A stretch of 64,000 nucleotides of DNA, from NCBI GenBank assembly GCA_022008415.1, contig JAIRBC010000001.1:124001-188000 (forward strand), in the 5' to 3' direction. The stretch's first letter is position 1, and each line of letters opens with the position of its first letter. Shown here in pieces: positions 12,001-17,732 of this stretch. A program made the position numbers and the translations under genes. The notes beneath the pieces are model-generated. The model ran no database searches and was not told where the DNA came from. It was given only the letters and a program-made list of their open reading frames with translations. Source of the DNA: Cerina litoralis. GTDB taxonomy: Bacteria; Bacteroidota; Bacteroidia; Flavobacteriales; Flavobacteriaceae.

Positions 12001-12131
12001 GTATCCATGATAAGTGGAACGGTCTATACAGGACCAAAGACCTTCCTTCCGGTGATTATTGGTATATCATAAAACTCAATGGAGAAGCCGATGACCGGGA
12101 ATTTGTAGGCCACTTTACCCTATATCGATAA
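3..12131 (+). CDS. Giant SprB-like gliding adhesin with T9SS type B sorting domain (5' end outside window)
   Basis: The reading frame is open from base 3 and has no convincing start, so the gene begins upstream of the window; more than 4,040 codons are visible. Almost the whole protein is a chain of roughly 80-95-residue units matching the SprB repeat: a 'TC-x-G-x-x-DGSI' opening, a 'GG-x-PY-x-YS-x-DG' middle and an 'L-x-AGTYT-x-x-VRD-x-NGC' close. I estimate forty or more units. The last ~85 residues, from 'FFTPDGDGKNDFW' through 'WNGLY' to 'GHFTLYR', match the type B (CHU_C) C-terminal signal that directs proteins through the type IX secretion system. In Flavobacterium johnsoniae SprB is the mobile cell-surface adhesin of gliding motility. 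The SprF-like gene 22 bp downstream supports the same role here. Sequence shows repeats and sorting signal; adhesin function is inferred from the family. Confidence 0.88.
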   Translation, partial: GFKVPGATNFLLDDLADCGFKRTVQICGDNVLLDAGNGFDSYVWYKDNNNNSVVDAGDTQISDGDPDNDPSTISVNDIGTYIVDKIVADPCKGFKEVITVERFGATQTNPIIDYLNTVNSDADPNNDIQGEIVSCSVDGDLLPKIFLCGSNTSEQLQVNIPDALSIVWEQLDEDSCTPAGDDCGNKNGTCTWNQVATGNAYNVGTAGQFRLVLNYQNGCSSRFYFNVFQNNLDIQYRISDIICNTPGNITITNLGNGYGYQLYDVANNTVVVPFSAQNGPSFEIANKGAYRVDVVQLDSSGVPIDGSCIFSTPDIGIRDRDFQVNITSSPANCKNLGNINIQALNVEPNYTYELWLDDGSNGGQGSLVDDETAQPDNNFTFQNLNPDNYIVVTKTDDGCIDTQKVKVDNIQGLSLDARVSQNITCKEGNILMNSSGGKPPYTYAIWSYTDTAGNGGDLYASVGDMPPSAFQPSVIFDVWDPGDYTFIVVDRNNCYAFSNRVNIQLVPAADFDPTTVTDVLCYGTATGSIIFNLADNHGYKLTYYLYETATFDDTNYNYGNALATNTSGNFPGLTAGDYTIVVNQKKGSASCDYIEQQTISAPTSALSAEAVLVQEYTCTQLGIVKAQNVIGGSAPYQYSIDGVNFVGTDTFSNLTAGNYTITVRDANSCTFVTDPIALDPLNPPSDLTFSSTAPTCPSITSDLTTTVVNGNAPFSFEIIAPAAVAATSTSGDNASFDDLAPGTYTFKVTDAKGCEYTESYTISPITPISVNGKFIRNITCIDDTDGRAEFVVSGFGTSFDYSITGPSNFSGTAQTNGNISLNNLDDGTYTITVTDNTTQCTATADVTIAAPTAALALNVNENQPTCTDDGSVILTANNGWGGYSYTIVYPDGTTTFTNGTGSFGSLGQLGTYSVSVTDANGCEVADSFDLNAAVAPVLAITANSTCYVAANGLELTANVTSGGDGNFEYSLNGGTYTTNNVFPGLAAGTYTIAVRDGKNCTGTNTITIDPELTVSASASNITTCATTTDVTITAAGGDGNYVYAIVTDGGTPAVFSTTNPVSVTGTGDYDIYVRDNNGNTGYCEALYNITISQDPAVAISESHLDVSCNGNNDGSITLGASGGAGNYTYSIDGGTNYFASGIFKNLTAGTYNAVVRDKNNCPATTTITITEPAVISATASATDYTCAAESQITVNNVVGGSGSYQYSIDGQTGWLPSGGTTATTYTFTPTFTDGTYVVKVRDFNAQTCSFNTSVTIAPLPVAPALNTSTTYNCDGSGNLTVTTVPGGTYEYQLEDIGGTPIAGFDYASQGGNNVFANVPVGNYVARVNYGAGNAALGTTCNTTIAASIDSGHGFGATVATSVDVSCNGSSNGSITIEVHNFGAGGFEYSLDNFATTLGTSTSSPVTINALTAGNYIITVRDVDDPIAGCTLALNQNIAEPAILTVSHVLTPKTCVADGSVTVSATGGTGGYLYELEQPDNTILGPQSGTVFNGLSQPGTYTITVSDSNGCATTDTFDIVEPAIPVASIDPSSSLCYSSGSLATIVVGASSGLAPYFYSINGGPTQTSNTFSDLTPDTYTFTVMDSNGCTDDIVFTIEPELTAHVVLTKDIDCSASPDAVLDLTVNGGYSPFTYEMDVNGAGYSAFGGAFPYSTSVTGTYRFRVTDSRGCVGESNTVNVTAAVAPVATATATDPTCNGESNGIVEINIDPNFGSSPYQINFNGLGYSSKTVYTNLAAGTYSYTVRDSKSCTYTDTVTLTDPVLFDANVVPTDVSCGGAGVGDIPGKIDITITSGGVPNFTYTLYDNQNNIVATTGPNPITNTSNTSVTFDGLGFGDYYVRVIDANGCEYYENPVRVLSNPYLTLNSNVIVDCATGGTVNVSADSGSGNYIFSIYGTGTPPNTIVPGATPTEEIATFTGLNAGQSYVFQVIDTDTGCSSYVDADIPNLSSIDVVATPTVTDVTCSVDTNGSISFQIEGYDATVTDLNYSVLEALSNIPATGSGTYSGTITGAAGGPSPVTTITDLEPGDYILYFEEATSPFCSNTYPFRILEPTPVILSLVDQNNANCNSDAQVTVNASGGTKPYTYAFVQDGAVPAAGDYTGSNYAELDPGINTDWDVYVKDVNGCLDQLDVIIAADPEPLISAIVTNQCAADEGNFTIQVTLDNAGVGPYQLSLDGGAFQSAASLNNAGDTYNFTGLSSGTHTVELKDANDCGNSIPNIDIYPPSKISVEVRALPTCLGKDGEILIKSYGGSGSYLYELFDGAVSVTGGPQISPIFTGLDAKSYTAFIYDQLATGCDASTNITLSVPPAVLFTTTKTDVTCNGGSDGSIAVTLDPSMVNYPYTYALYDSPVGALPIAGPQTSNTFTGLTAKDYVVRVTSSRLCFTDEDVTIGEPGSITVPAPTVAEFACGVGNNPNSAVITIDDSSITGGSGNYTRFEFINTTLGTTVQNGTNTQYKVTNPAGGNFTINVYDDRGCSATTTAVVAPYVALTDVTVTPTDPTCNPGTNGEVKVDVALYPGLGATNLKYDITGTDVVYTDTFSGNIDTYTFTGLDIGNYLITVTNTTTQCILQRTVRLRDPNTFKINVNVTADVVCYGSATGTAIFSITDAVYTAGFDYQVFEQGTNAPMTAVLNHPSLGPTPAVNLPQGDYYVSITQDSNPLCANQKNFSISGPSAAVTANTAVTPITCVGSDGVIEITDAQGGWGGFAYYVGTAAPTGVGDYVSGPRFDALAPGTYQAWVRDANGCEELIQDNILLADPAPISATLQINQENCTNLQGEIQVLGTTGGQGSNYTYQLIKDGVPYGSPQTSDIFSGLGAGTYEVQISDQWSCAFTTPAEILYQEINITATVVKPMDCTAVPGGEITITAQGGSANLEYTATFPDGTTTLTNTDGIFTGLNQDGLYSFTVRDLDTSAPVCEKTVTQSLDAPTPVTFTGPDVVDVSCYGLSDGSITVKLMPKAAGVNDNPVYTYNLYDATGTNLLAGPQTNPTFSGLSATSYQIEAVSSRGCSDRQTVEVKQPTELLIDATATTFNCNANNVPSTATITVAILDGATTPGIPSGTGPYLYSLDNVNFQTSNTFTIIDTGVQQPITVYVRDGNSCPTTDNVTIEPLNKFTAGITRDVAISCTGPEQVTLTVSDDGNTANVYTYELLPIGNTNATQTGTPTYNTATFDLTAVGDYTFRVTDTATGCYVDTATYTIAPYDLIKVQATATTPVTCYGDASGALEIDVTGYTGTYNYEVFDGSGNLIIPATSADTSANPRPITGLTGGNYFVRVTETNSPSCTEDSNSVTIASPTAPLTGTLNFAANVTCTNDAGELFATASGGWGGYEYQLINNTTSTTVQDFDANNIFVGLSAGDYTLNVRDSKGCIITDTAQLDRPDPITAGISATPTMLACYGDTNATISAINTLGGQGSYQYQLNYYDPTGAVIDYTTGGQTSPIFDNLGAGIYSITVSDGWDCDVETAKVTIVDPTGVTSNLVRTRALSCTQDAMLLLTASGGTGPYEYSVDGINYVPMAGGNTHSFVVPAGSYRYYVRDSFGCKSILSNEIKEDPIAPLTLDIDDTAAIVNCNGESTATIISEADGGLGNYRYELFSDATLSNSVAGPNATGKFENLVAGDYYVQVTSADCILSSNVIQITEPTPLSITDDFTDISCNGANDGSITVELSGGSGGYQYAISPNLNKFDSVNTFTDLAPGTYSIIAQDMNGCFELLEYTLTEPTVLDIVPTVTPEICAGSEDGTISLAITGGTAPYRTSLNSNNAGDYVLDQMAYSGLAAGTYVVFVKDDHGCESNIVVDIAPGVNLNATVEPVYECTGDTPDNHINVTLEDQTVAADVLYALDSTDPNAMQLDPDFSNMAPGAHYLTIAHANGCTYTINFNIGDFEPLALALEQNNINEITAVATGGKKDYKFQFNEVDNGSDNTFFIKKNGTYTVTVTDENGCVVSANIEMEFIDVEIPNFFTPDGDGKNDFWAPKNTEAYPQILTVIFDRYGREVARMGIHDKWNGLYRTKDLPSGDYWYIIKLNGEADDREFVGHFTLYR

Positions 12132-12153
12132 ATGAACTTAACCTAAAGACCCC

Positions 12154-13098
12154 ATGCGCAATAAATTGCTCTTACTTATACTGTTTTTGAGTGCCCTGGC
12201 ATCCAAAGGACAGGAATTGAACTCGCCCCAGCTTTCCCAGTATCTGGCGGACAACCCTTTTGTGCTGTCGCCTACCTATGCGGGAATCGGTGACCATATA
12301 AAAATACGGCTTAACGGACTTGCCCAATGGGTGGGTATTAAGGATGCCCCCAGGACTTCTTCCTTGGCCGCAGATGCCAGGGTGGGAAACAAATCCGGGC
12401 TCGGGGTCTTTCTATACAATGATAGTAATGGGTACACAAGGCAGATGGGAGCCAGGTTGTCTTTTGCCCACCATTTGACCTTGGACCGTTATAAGGATGA
12501 GTTTTTGGATCTTGGTATTTCTTACAACTTTAACCAATTTAGAATAGATGTTAATGAATTCAATGATATAGACCCGAGCGTAACCGATGATAGGTCTACC
12601 GCCAACCACAACTTTGACGTGGGGGTAATGTACCGGATAAACAATTTTTACGCCGGTATTAATGCCTCTAACCTTCTGGACAAGGACCTAACCAAGTTCA
12701 ACCCCACTTTTGAACCCAATCACTTAAGAAATTACTACGCCTATACGGGATACAGGTACAAAAAATCAAAAAACAGCCGTCTGGAAATTGAACCATCCCT
12801 GCTTTATAAGATATTTGAAAGCGACGGAAGATCAGAAGCAGATGTCAATTTAAAATTTAGATGGTACGACTTTGACGACTACTACTATGCCGGACTCAAC
12901 TACCGTTTTTTGAACGACCAAATTGGACGGCCTTTATACTTGGCGCCTTTTGTCGGGCTTAAGAAAAATAATTTCTATTTTGGTTATTCCGTGCAAATTA
13001 TATTGAACGACATTCTGGCTTATAGCTACGGTACCCACGTAATTACCATTGGGGTAGACCTGTTCCAGGGTCTTAGTAATTGTAGGTGTACTTACTAG
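12154..13098 (+). CDS. PorP/SprF family type IX secretion system membrane protein
   Basis: 314 residues. An N-terminal signal peptide (about residues 1-19, ending 'ASKGQ') is followed by the family opening 'LNSPQLSQYLADNPFVLSPTYAG', then alternating aromatic/glycine strands typical of an outer-membrane beta-barrel ('YFGYSVQIILNDI', 'HVITIGVDL'). PorP/SprF proteins pair with individual T9SS type B cargo; in F. johnsoniae SprF is needed to export SprB and is encoded just after sprB. The gene starts 22 bp after the stop of the SprB-like adhesin, so the two probably share a transcript and act as cargo and dedicated partner. Length is normal for the family. The family assignment is firm; the pairing is inferred from adjacency. 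Confidence 0.88.
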   Translation: MRNKLLLLILFLSALASKGQELNSPQLSQYLADNPFVLSPTYAGIGDHIKIRLNGLAQWVGIKDAPRTSSLAADARVGNKSGLGVFLYNDSNGYTRQMGARLSFAHHLTLDRYKDEFLDLGISYNFNQFRIDVNEFNDIDPSVTDDRSTANHNFDVGVMYRINNFYAGINASNLLDKDLTKFNPTFEPNHLRNYYAYTGYRYKKSKNSRLEIEPSLLYKIFESDGRSEADVNLKFRWYDFDDYYYAGLNYRFLNDQIGRPLYLAPFVGLKKNNFYFGYSVQIILNDILAYSYGTHVITIGVDLFQGLSNCRCTY

Positions 13099-13181
13099 GT
13101 TAATGGGGTATTGCATAATCGCTATTTGTTAAAAATGGGTCGATTAAGAGTTTATTGCCGATAATTACCCGTTATTGATCC

Positions 13182-13202
13182 AGCTGTGCTCTGTGCACAG
13201 CT
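13182..13202. repeat. Perfect 8-bp inverted repeat downstream of the sprF-like gene
   Basis: AGCTGTGC and GCACAGCT are separated by five bases (TCTGT), giving a stable hairpin about 85 bp after the sprF-like stop. No T-run follows, so it is not a classical intrinsic terminator. It could act as an RNA 3' stabiliser. The rest of the 229-bp gap to folB shows only the folB promoter element. Confidence 0.5.
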
Positions 13203-13302
13203 TGTCGAAATTAGGGGGGTAGGGTGTTCTTTTTAAATCAATAATTTCTAAATGTTGAACTACTATTAACTAATGAAATCCATTTTTTTATCGCTTTTGG
13301 CC

Positions 13303-13310
13303 TAAATTTG
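13303..13310 (+). promoter_or_regulatory. Putative -7 element of the folB promoter
   Basis: TAAATTTG fits the Bacteroidetes -7 consensus TAnnTTTG. A clear TTTG -33 box at the right spacing is not seen, only a T-rich stretch at 13283-13289. It lies 17 bp before the preferred GTG start of folB, implying a very short leader. Confidence 0.4.
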
Positions 13311-13327
13311 ATAAAAATTTGACCACT

Positions 13328-13693
13328 GTGGGAAAAATTAGTATCAAAAACATAAAAATATACGCTTACCATGGTTGCTTAGGAGAGGAAACCGCAATTG
13401 GCAGCGATTATCGTGTAGATTTAGAAGTAGACGCAGAATTGGACAAGGCCTCCGTTTCCGATCATTTATCGGATACGGTAGATTATGTTCACCTTAACCT
13501 TATCGTAAAGGAGGAAATGACGATCAAGTCCAAGTTATTGGAGCACGCCGCAAAACGGATTCTGGATCGAGTTTTTAAAGAAGTGGCCCTCGTGGAAAAA
13601 GCAAAAATATCGGTCTCCAAGATCAATCCACCCATTGGTGGGGATGTAGAAATGGTCACGGTGACCCTAAAATCCAAGAGAACCCAAGAATAG
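13328..13693 (+). CDS. folB: Dihydroneopterin aldolase
   Basis: 121 residues from the GTG at 13328; a TTG nine bases upstream is possible but gives a non-family extension. FolB converts 7,8-dihydroneopterin to 6-hydroxymethyl-7,8-dihydropterin and glycolaldehyde in cytoplasmic folate synthesis. Visible family features are the opening 'GKISIKNIKIYAYHG', 'DTVDY' near the middle, 'LLEHAAKRI', and the C-terminal 'KINPPIGGDVE' that contributes the catalytic lysine. Length matches the usual ~120 residues. It is a single gene, with its stop only a few bases before the promoter of tRNA-Cys. Family identity is clear; the start codon is the uncertain part. Confidence 0.88.
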   Translation: MGKISIKNIKIYAYHGCLGEETAIGSDYRVDLEVDAELDKASVSDHLSDTVDYVHLNLIVKEEMTIKSKLLEHAAKRILDRVFKEVALVEKAKISVSKINPPIGGDVEMVTVTLKSKRTQE

Positions 13694-13694
13694 G

Positions 13695-13725
13695 TTTTGG
13701 ATACTTAAAAAAAATACTACATTTG
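13695..13725 (+). promoter_or_regulatory. Promoter of tRNA-Cys
   Basis: TTTTG at 13695-13699 and TACATTTG at 13718-13725 match the Bacteroidetes -33 and -7 elements with 18 bp between. The tRNA begins 12 bp after the -7 element. The -33 box lies directly after the folB stop codon. Confidence 0.7.
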
Positions 13726-13736
13726 CACCTCAAAAT

Positions 13737-13807
13737 GGCATCGTGGCCGAGTGGCTAGGCGCAGCTCTGCAAAAGCTTGTACAACGGTTCGAATCCGTTC
13801 GATGCCT
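13737..13807 (+). tRNA. tRNA-Cys (anticodon GCA)
   Basis: Full cloverleaf by eye. The acceptor stem GGCATCG pairs with CGATGCC and a T follows as discriminator. The D arm is around GGCCGAGTGGCTAGGC, the anticodon loop is CTGCAAA with GCA at its centre, and the T arm is ACGGTTCGAATCCGT. The anticodon stem has one C-T mismatch at its outer pair. CCA is not encoded. A promoter lies just upstream and an intrinsic terminator just downstream, so this is a single-gene transcript. Confidence 0.95.
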
Positions 13808-13814
13808 CACAAAT

Positions 13815-13842
13815 CCCTTCCGAAAACGGAGGGGTTTTCTTA
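13815..13842 (+). terminator. Intrinsic terminator after tRNA-Cys
   Basis: CCCTTCCG (13815-13822) pairs over eight bases (one T-G) with CGGAGGGG (13827-13834) around an AAAA loop, followed by TTTTCTT. It sits eight bases after the tRNA. The following ~200 bp up to the lysE-family stop hold nothing I can identify. Confidence 0.85.
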
Positions 13843-14048
13843 TTGTAGGGGAATGGACAACGGTTCTTTCCCCTAAGACACTGGGTATACAATGATTAAA
13901 TACAATACAGCCACCAAAACCAAAGCGTTGTGCCTATACAATTTTAGCCTAGCTCAATGTAAGGCACGTGACCTGTAATCCGACATAAATAAAACTGTTC
14001 CAAATTAAAAAATACTTGAAAGGGAATAATTTTTTATTGGATCATACC

Positions 14049-14717
14049 TTAGTTGTCATTGATCATCTCAATGCCCTTTTCAAAATCAAAACGGTCTTTG
14101 GGCAAAAATCCCTTTACAATAAGTACCAAACCACATATCATTAGAACGATCCCCAAACCTTTCTTTATAAGATGGATACGCTTATTGGTCAACTTTCGTT
14201 TCAACCTCTTTGCCAGTAGTATCTTAATAATATCTATACCCAAATATGCCAATATCATGGTCGCAAAAAAAACGATAATTCGTTCTGGATCATTATTCAA
14301 ACTAGGTCCAACTACGATAATAATACCCAGCCAGAAAACCAATACCCCGATGTTGATAAAATTCAGAAGAAATCCTTTTACAAACAGGCCGGGATAATCC
14401 CCTTTAGTAACCTTAAAATCTGGTTGGGTCTCCTTTACTTCTTTTTTAGCGACAATAATAATCCCGTATACCAATAAGATCATTCCACCAAATACATAGA
14501 GTCCTGGTTCGTTGCTCAAATTTTCCAATAATCGAAAACTACTAAAGTAGGCAATGGTAATAAAGAGTATGTCGGCAAATATTACCCCAAGATCAAAAAA
14601 TAAAGCAGCTCTAAAACCTTTTATGGCACTGGTTTCCAGGAGAACAAAAAAAACAGGCCCGACCATTAAGCTCAACAAAAAGCCAAGTGGTATCGCTGCC
14701 TGTACATCTTGTAACAT
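14049..14717 (-). CDS. LysE/RhtB family translocator
   Basis: 222 residues from the ATG at 14717. A longer frame reaching a TTG at 14795 adds a polar, non-family extension, and the chosen start gives the normal LysE opening 'LQDVQAAIPLGFLLSLMVGP'. About six membrane segments are visible, including 'ALFFDLGVIFADILFITIAY', 'VFGGMILLVYGIIIV', 'NFINIGVLVFWLGIIIVVGP' and 'GLGIVLMICGLVLIV'. LysE/RhtB proteins export amino acids or related small metabolites across the inner membrane; the substrate cannot be read from the sequence. The gene follows the GIN-domain gene on the same strand by 86 bp and may share its transcript. Confidence 0.82.
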   Translation of the reverse strand: MLQDVQAAIPLGFLLSLMVGPVFFVLLETSAIKGFRAALFFDLGVIFADILFITIAYFSSFRLLENLSNEPGLYVFGGMILLVYGIIIVAKKEVKETQPDFKVTKGDYPGLFVKGFLLNFINIGVLVFWLGIIIVVGPSLNNDPERIIVFFATMILAYLGIDIIKILLAKRLKRKLTNKRIHLIKKGLGIVLMICGLVLIVKGFLPKDRFDFEKGIEMINDN

Positions 14718-14803
14718 TCCTTTTAAGTTATTCGTTAATGGTTCCCTTAAGGGAAGGTCCTTAGGATCGTTAAACCCAACAACCCGATAACCCAATCTTA
14801 AAA

Positions 14804-15487
14804 TTACATCTTGTTTATCTTACCTCCAAACACCGTTTTCTCGTCCATTTTTGGAGGGTTTCCATACACGTTGACCTCTCCTCCCGCCTTAACGGATGCC
14901 TTAACATAATCTGTGGCAAAAATGGTGGCTCTGGAACCCGCGCTAACGTTTACGGTACTGAATTTTGTCTTAAAATCCTTACCCTCATAAATACCACCTG
15001 TTGTAATTGCAACATCCTGAAGATTGGAGGACCCCGTCGCCGTAATAACGCCACCTGACACCGATCTAACGAGAAATTGGTCAACGTTTGCCTCCACGAC
15101 AATCTCCCCACCCTCCTGAGCCCTAAGTTCCAATACATCTTGCTTTATAGCTTCTGCACAGGTAATGCGGGCATCTTCATTTACATCGATAATTACCAAG
15201 GCTTCGGTATGATAGAGATCCACAAAAGTTCTATATCCACTAAACATCTTATTCAGTGTCATCCGTACTTTCAAGACCCCATCATTATTTACAAACGTCA
15301 CCTTATCGGTATCGGCGCCGGTTATAATGGCCTGGTTCTTATCTGATCGAATAAGATTGATTGATAATCCGTCATAGCCTTTTACCTCCGAAAATTTGGT
15401 TAAATCCTTGGTCGTGTTGCCATTCTGGGCCCTAGTTCCTTTAAAACTACATAATATGACCGCCAACAATAAAATCTTTTTCATCAT
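14804..15487 (-). CDS. Head GIN domain-containing protein (DUF2807), exported
   Basis: 227 residues. The N-terminal signal peptide 'KKILLLAVILCSFKGTRA' is followed by a GIN/DUF2807 domain starting at 'FSEVKGYDGLSINLI'. The rest is a regular beta-strand ladder with 'GGIYEGKDFKTKFSTVNVSAGS' and a terminal 'GGEVNVYGNPP' motif typical of this family, which predicts a right-handed beta-solenoid. The protein is probably periplasmic or surface-exposed. No biochemical role is established for the family, although such proteins are very common in Bacteroidetes. Two adjacent ATG codons begin the frame; either may be used. Confidence 0.8.
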   Translation of the reverse strand: MMKKILLLAVILCSFKGTRAQNGNTTKDLTKFSEVKGYDGLSINLIRSDKNQAIITGADTDKVTFVNNDGVLKVRMTLNKMFSGYRTFVDLYHTEALVIIDVNEDARITCAEAIKQDVLELRAQEGGEIVVEANVDQFLVRSVSGGVITATGSSNLQDVAITTGGIYEGKDFKTKFSTVNVSAGSRATIFATDYVKASVKAGGEVNVYGNPPKMDEKTVFGGKINKM

Positions 15488-15542
15488 TTTTGGATTATAG
15501 GTAGACTTTTTTTGAAATTAACTAATTCCATTGGACTGCTTC

Positions 15543-17732
15543 TTATTCCGCCTTTCCCAAAAGGGAAAAATCCAAATGTCTTTTTATCAAATCCGTATTT
15601 TTAACCATAACTACAACTTCGTCCCCAAGCTGGTATATTTTTTTTGTCCTTTCCCCTACAATGGCGTACTGGCTCTCGTCAAAAATATAATAATCATCCC
15701 TTATATCCCTAATTCTTACCATCCCTTCGCATTTGTTTGCAATAATCTCAACATAGATCCCCCATTCCGTCACCCCAGATATTACCCCTTTAAACTCTTC
15801 GTTTTTATGGTCTTCCATAAATTTTATCTGCATGTATTTAACAGAATCCCTTTCGGCATTGGCAGCCAAACTTTCCATTTCGGACGAGTGTTTACATTTG
15901 TCTTCGTATGTTTCGGCTTTAGGAGAAGCGCCCCCGTCCAGATAGTGCTGCAACAATCTATGCACCATAACATCCGGATAACGTCTTATGGGAGAGGTGA
16001 AATGGGTATAATAATCAAAGGCCAATCCGTAATGGCCAATATTGTCAGTGGTATATATTGCTTTGCTCATACTCCTTATAGCCAAAGTATCCACTAAATT
16101 CTGTTCCTTTTTCCCTTTTACATGCTCTAATAATTGATTTAGGGACGCACTAATAGACTTTTTATCCTTAAGGTTAAGCTTATGTCCAAATCGGGATATT
16201 ATTCCGTTGAGCGCCATTAATTTATCCTCATTGGGTTCATCGTGCACCCTATAAATAAAAGTTTTCTCCGGTCTTTGCTTTCCAATAAACTCCGCGACTT
16301 TTCTATTGGCCAATAGCATAAACTCCTCTATAAGTTTATTGGCCTCCTTGGTCTCCTTAAAATAAACCCCCTCTGGTTCAAAAGTATCGCTCAAACTAAA
16401 CCGTACTTCTACCTTATCGAAGGAAATAGCACCCGCTCTCATTCTTTTACTTCGCAAAATCTTTGCCAAGCGATCTAAGGTCAAGGTCGCTGCCACAATA
16501 TCATCGCTTACCGTGTAACGGTTATCTAAAATGGAAATTTCATCTGGAATATCACCTTGTTCCGTTTCAATTATATGCTGTGCCTCTTCATAAGCAAAAC
16601 GTTGGTCCGATTTGATAACCGTCCGCCCAAACCAGTGATTTTTAACAAGAGCCTTGTCATCCATCTCAAAAATGGCCGAAAAAGTATATTTTTCCTCATT
16701 TGGCCTCAAGGAACAGGCGTTATTAGACAATACTTCCGGTAACATCGGCACTACCCTATCCACCAAATAAACCGAGGTGGCCCTATCGTAGGCTTCTTCA
16801 TCCAAAATGGTGTCCGGCAAAAGATAATGTGAAACATCCGCAATGTGTATTCCGATCTCGTAGTTGCCGTTGTCCAATATTCTAAAAGACAGGGCATCGT
16901 CAAAATCTTTGGCATCCTTTGGGTCTATGGTAAAGGTAAGCACTTGCCTCATGTCCCTACGATTGGCAATTTCTTGCGCCTTTATGGAGGTATCCAGGGT
17001 ATTTGCAAAATTCTCTACCTCTAAGGGAAACTCGTAGGGTAATCCATATTCCGCTAAAATAGAGTGTATTTCCGTATTGTGTTCCCCGGGCTTTCCCAGT
17101 ACCTCGGTTATCTTACCAAAGGGAGAATCTGCCTTGTCCGGCCAATTTACCAGTTCTACAATAACCTTGTCCCCATCCTTAGCGTTTTTAATATGGTCCA
17201 TTGGAACAAAAACATCGGTATACATTCTAAAATCGGAAGGTCTTACAAAAGCAAAGGTCTTTTGCATATCCACTATACCTACAAAAGTAGATTTAAAACG
17301 TTCCAGCACCTTGGTAATCTCACCTTCAAGCTTTCTCCCGTTCCTTTTTGGATATATATACACCTCCACAATATCCTTGTGAAAGGCTTTGTTCAACTTA
17401 TTAAAAGGGACAAAAACATCGTCATCCAAACCATCTACCACAATGTAGGCATTTCCCCTTCCCGTTATATCAACGCTTCCCTTGTGATAACTTTTGGAGG
17501 AGACCAAAGCTTTGTACCTTCCAGGGCTTTCCTCAATAATTCTTCTTTTCTCCTTTAACTGAACCAACTTCTTTATGACCTCATTTCGTCCGATGCTATC
17601 CGTAATGCCCAATTGGGCAACAATTTCTTTATAATTAAAGCTTTTATCCGTATTTTTTTCAAGGACGGTAAAAATTCCCTTGGTTATTTTGTTCTTTTTA
17701 TGACCCTTGGTCCTTTTTTGTTTCTTTGACAT
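15543..17732 (-). CDS. rnr: Ribonuclease R
   Basis: 729 residues, the usual length for Bacteroidetes RNase R, a 3'-to-5' processive exoribonuclease that degrades structured RNA in the cytoplasm. In order: a basic N-terminus and winged-helix region (residues ~1-75), cold-shock OB domains (~76-230) with 'GRGNAYIVV', and the RNB catalytic domain whose hallmark 'TIDPKDAKDFDDAL' near residue 269 holds the metal-binding aspartates. A C-terminal S1 domain (~640-725) follows, with 'GVISGVTEWGIYVEI' and 'GDEVVVMVKNTDL'. The 55-bp gap downstream separates it from the GIN-domain gene. It is divergent from rpiB across an unusually long AT-rich gap. Confidence 0.95.
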   Translation of the reverse strand: MSKKQKRTKGHKKNKITKGIFTVLEKNTDKSFNYKEIVAQLGITDSIGRNEVIKKLVQLKEKRRIIEESPGRYKALVSSKSYHKGSVDITGRGNAYIVVDGLDDDVFVPFNKLNKAFHKDIVEVYIYPKRNGRKLEGEITKVLERFKSTFVGIVDMQKTFAFVRPSDFRMYTDVFVPMDHIKNAKDGDKVIVELVNWPDKADSPFGKITEVLGKPGEHNTEIHSILAEYGLPYEFPLEVENFANTLDTSIKAQEIANRRDMRQVLTFTIDPKDAKDFDDALSFRILDNGNYEIGIHIADVSHYLLPDTILDEEAYDRATSVYLVDRVVPMLPEVLSNNACSLRPNEEKYTFSAIFEMDDKALVKNHWFGRTVIKSDQRFAYEEAQHIIETEQGDIPDEISILDNRYTVSDDIVAATLTLDRLAKILRSKRMRAGAISFDKVEVRFSLSDTFEPEGVYFKETKEANKLIEEFMLLANRKVAEFIGKQRPEKTFIYRVHDEPNEDKLMALNGIISRFGHKLNLKDKKSISASLNQLLEHVKGKKEQNLVDTLAIRSMSKAIYTTDNIGHYGLAFDYYTHFTSPIRRYPDVMVHRLLQHYLDGGASPKAETYEDKCKHSSEMESLAANAERDSVKYMQIKFMEDHKNEEFKGVISGVTEWGIYVEIIANKCEGMVRIRDIRDDYYIFDESQYAIVGERTKKIYQLGDEVVVMVKNTDLIKRHLDFSLLGKAE

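Noticed and set aside
93..12131. GTG at 93 as the start of the giant adhesin
   Set aside because: The frame is open to the window edge with SprB-like sequence before this codon, and no signal peptide follows it.
13182..13202. Hairpin after the sprF-like gene as an intrinsic terminator
   Set aside because: No T-run follows the stem.
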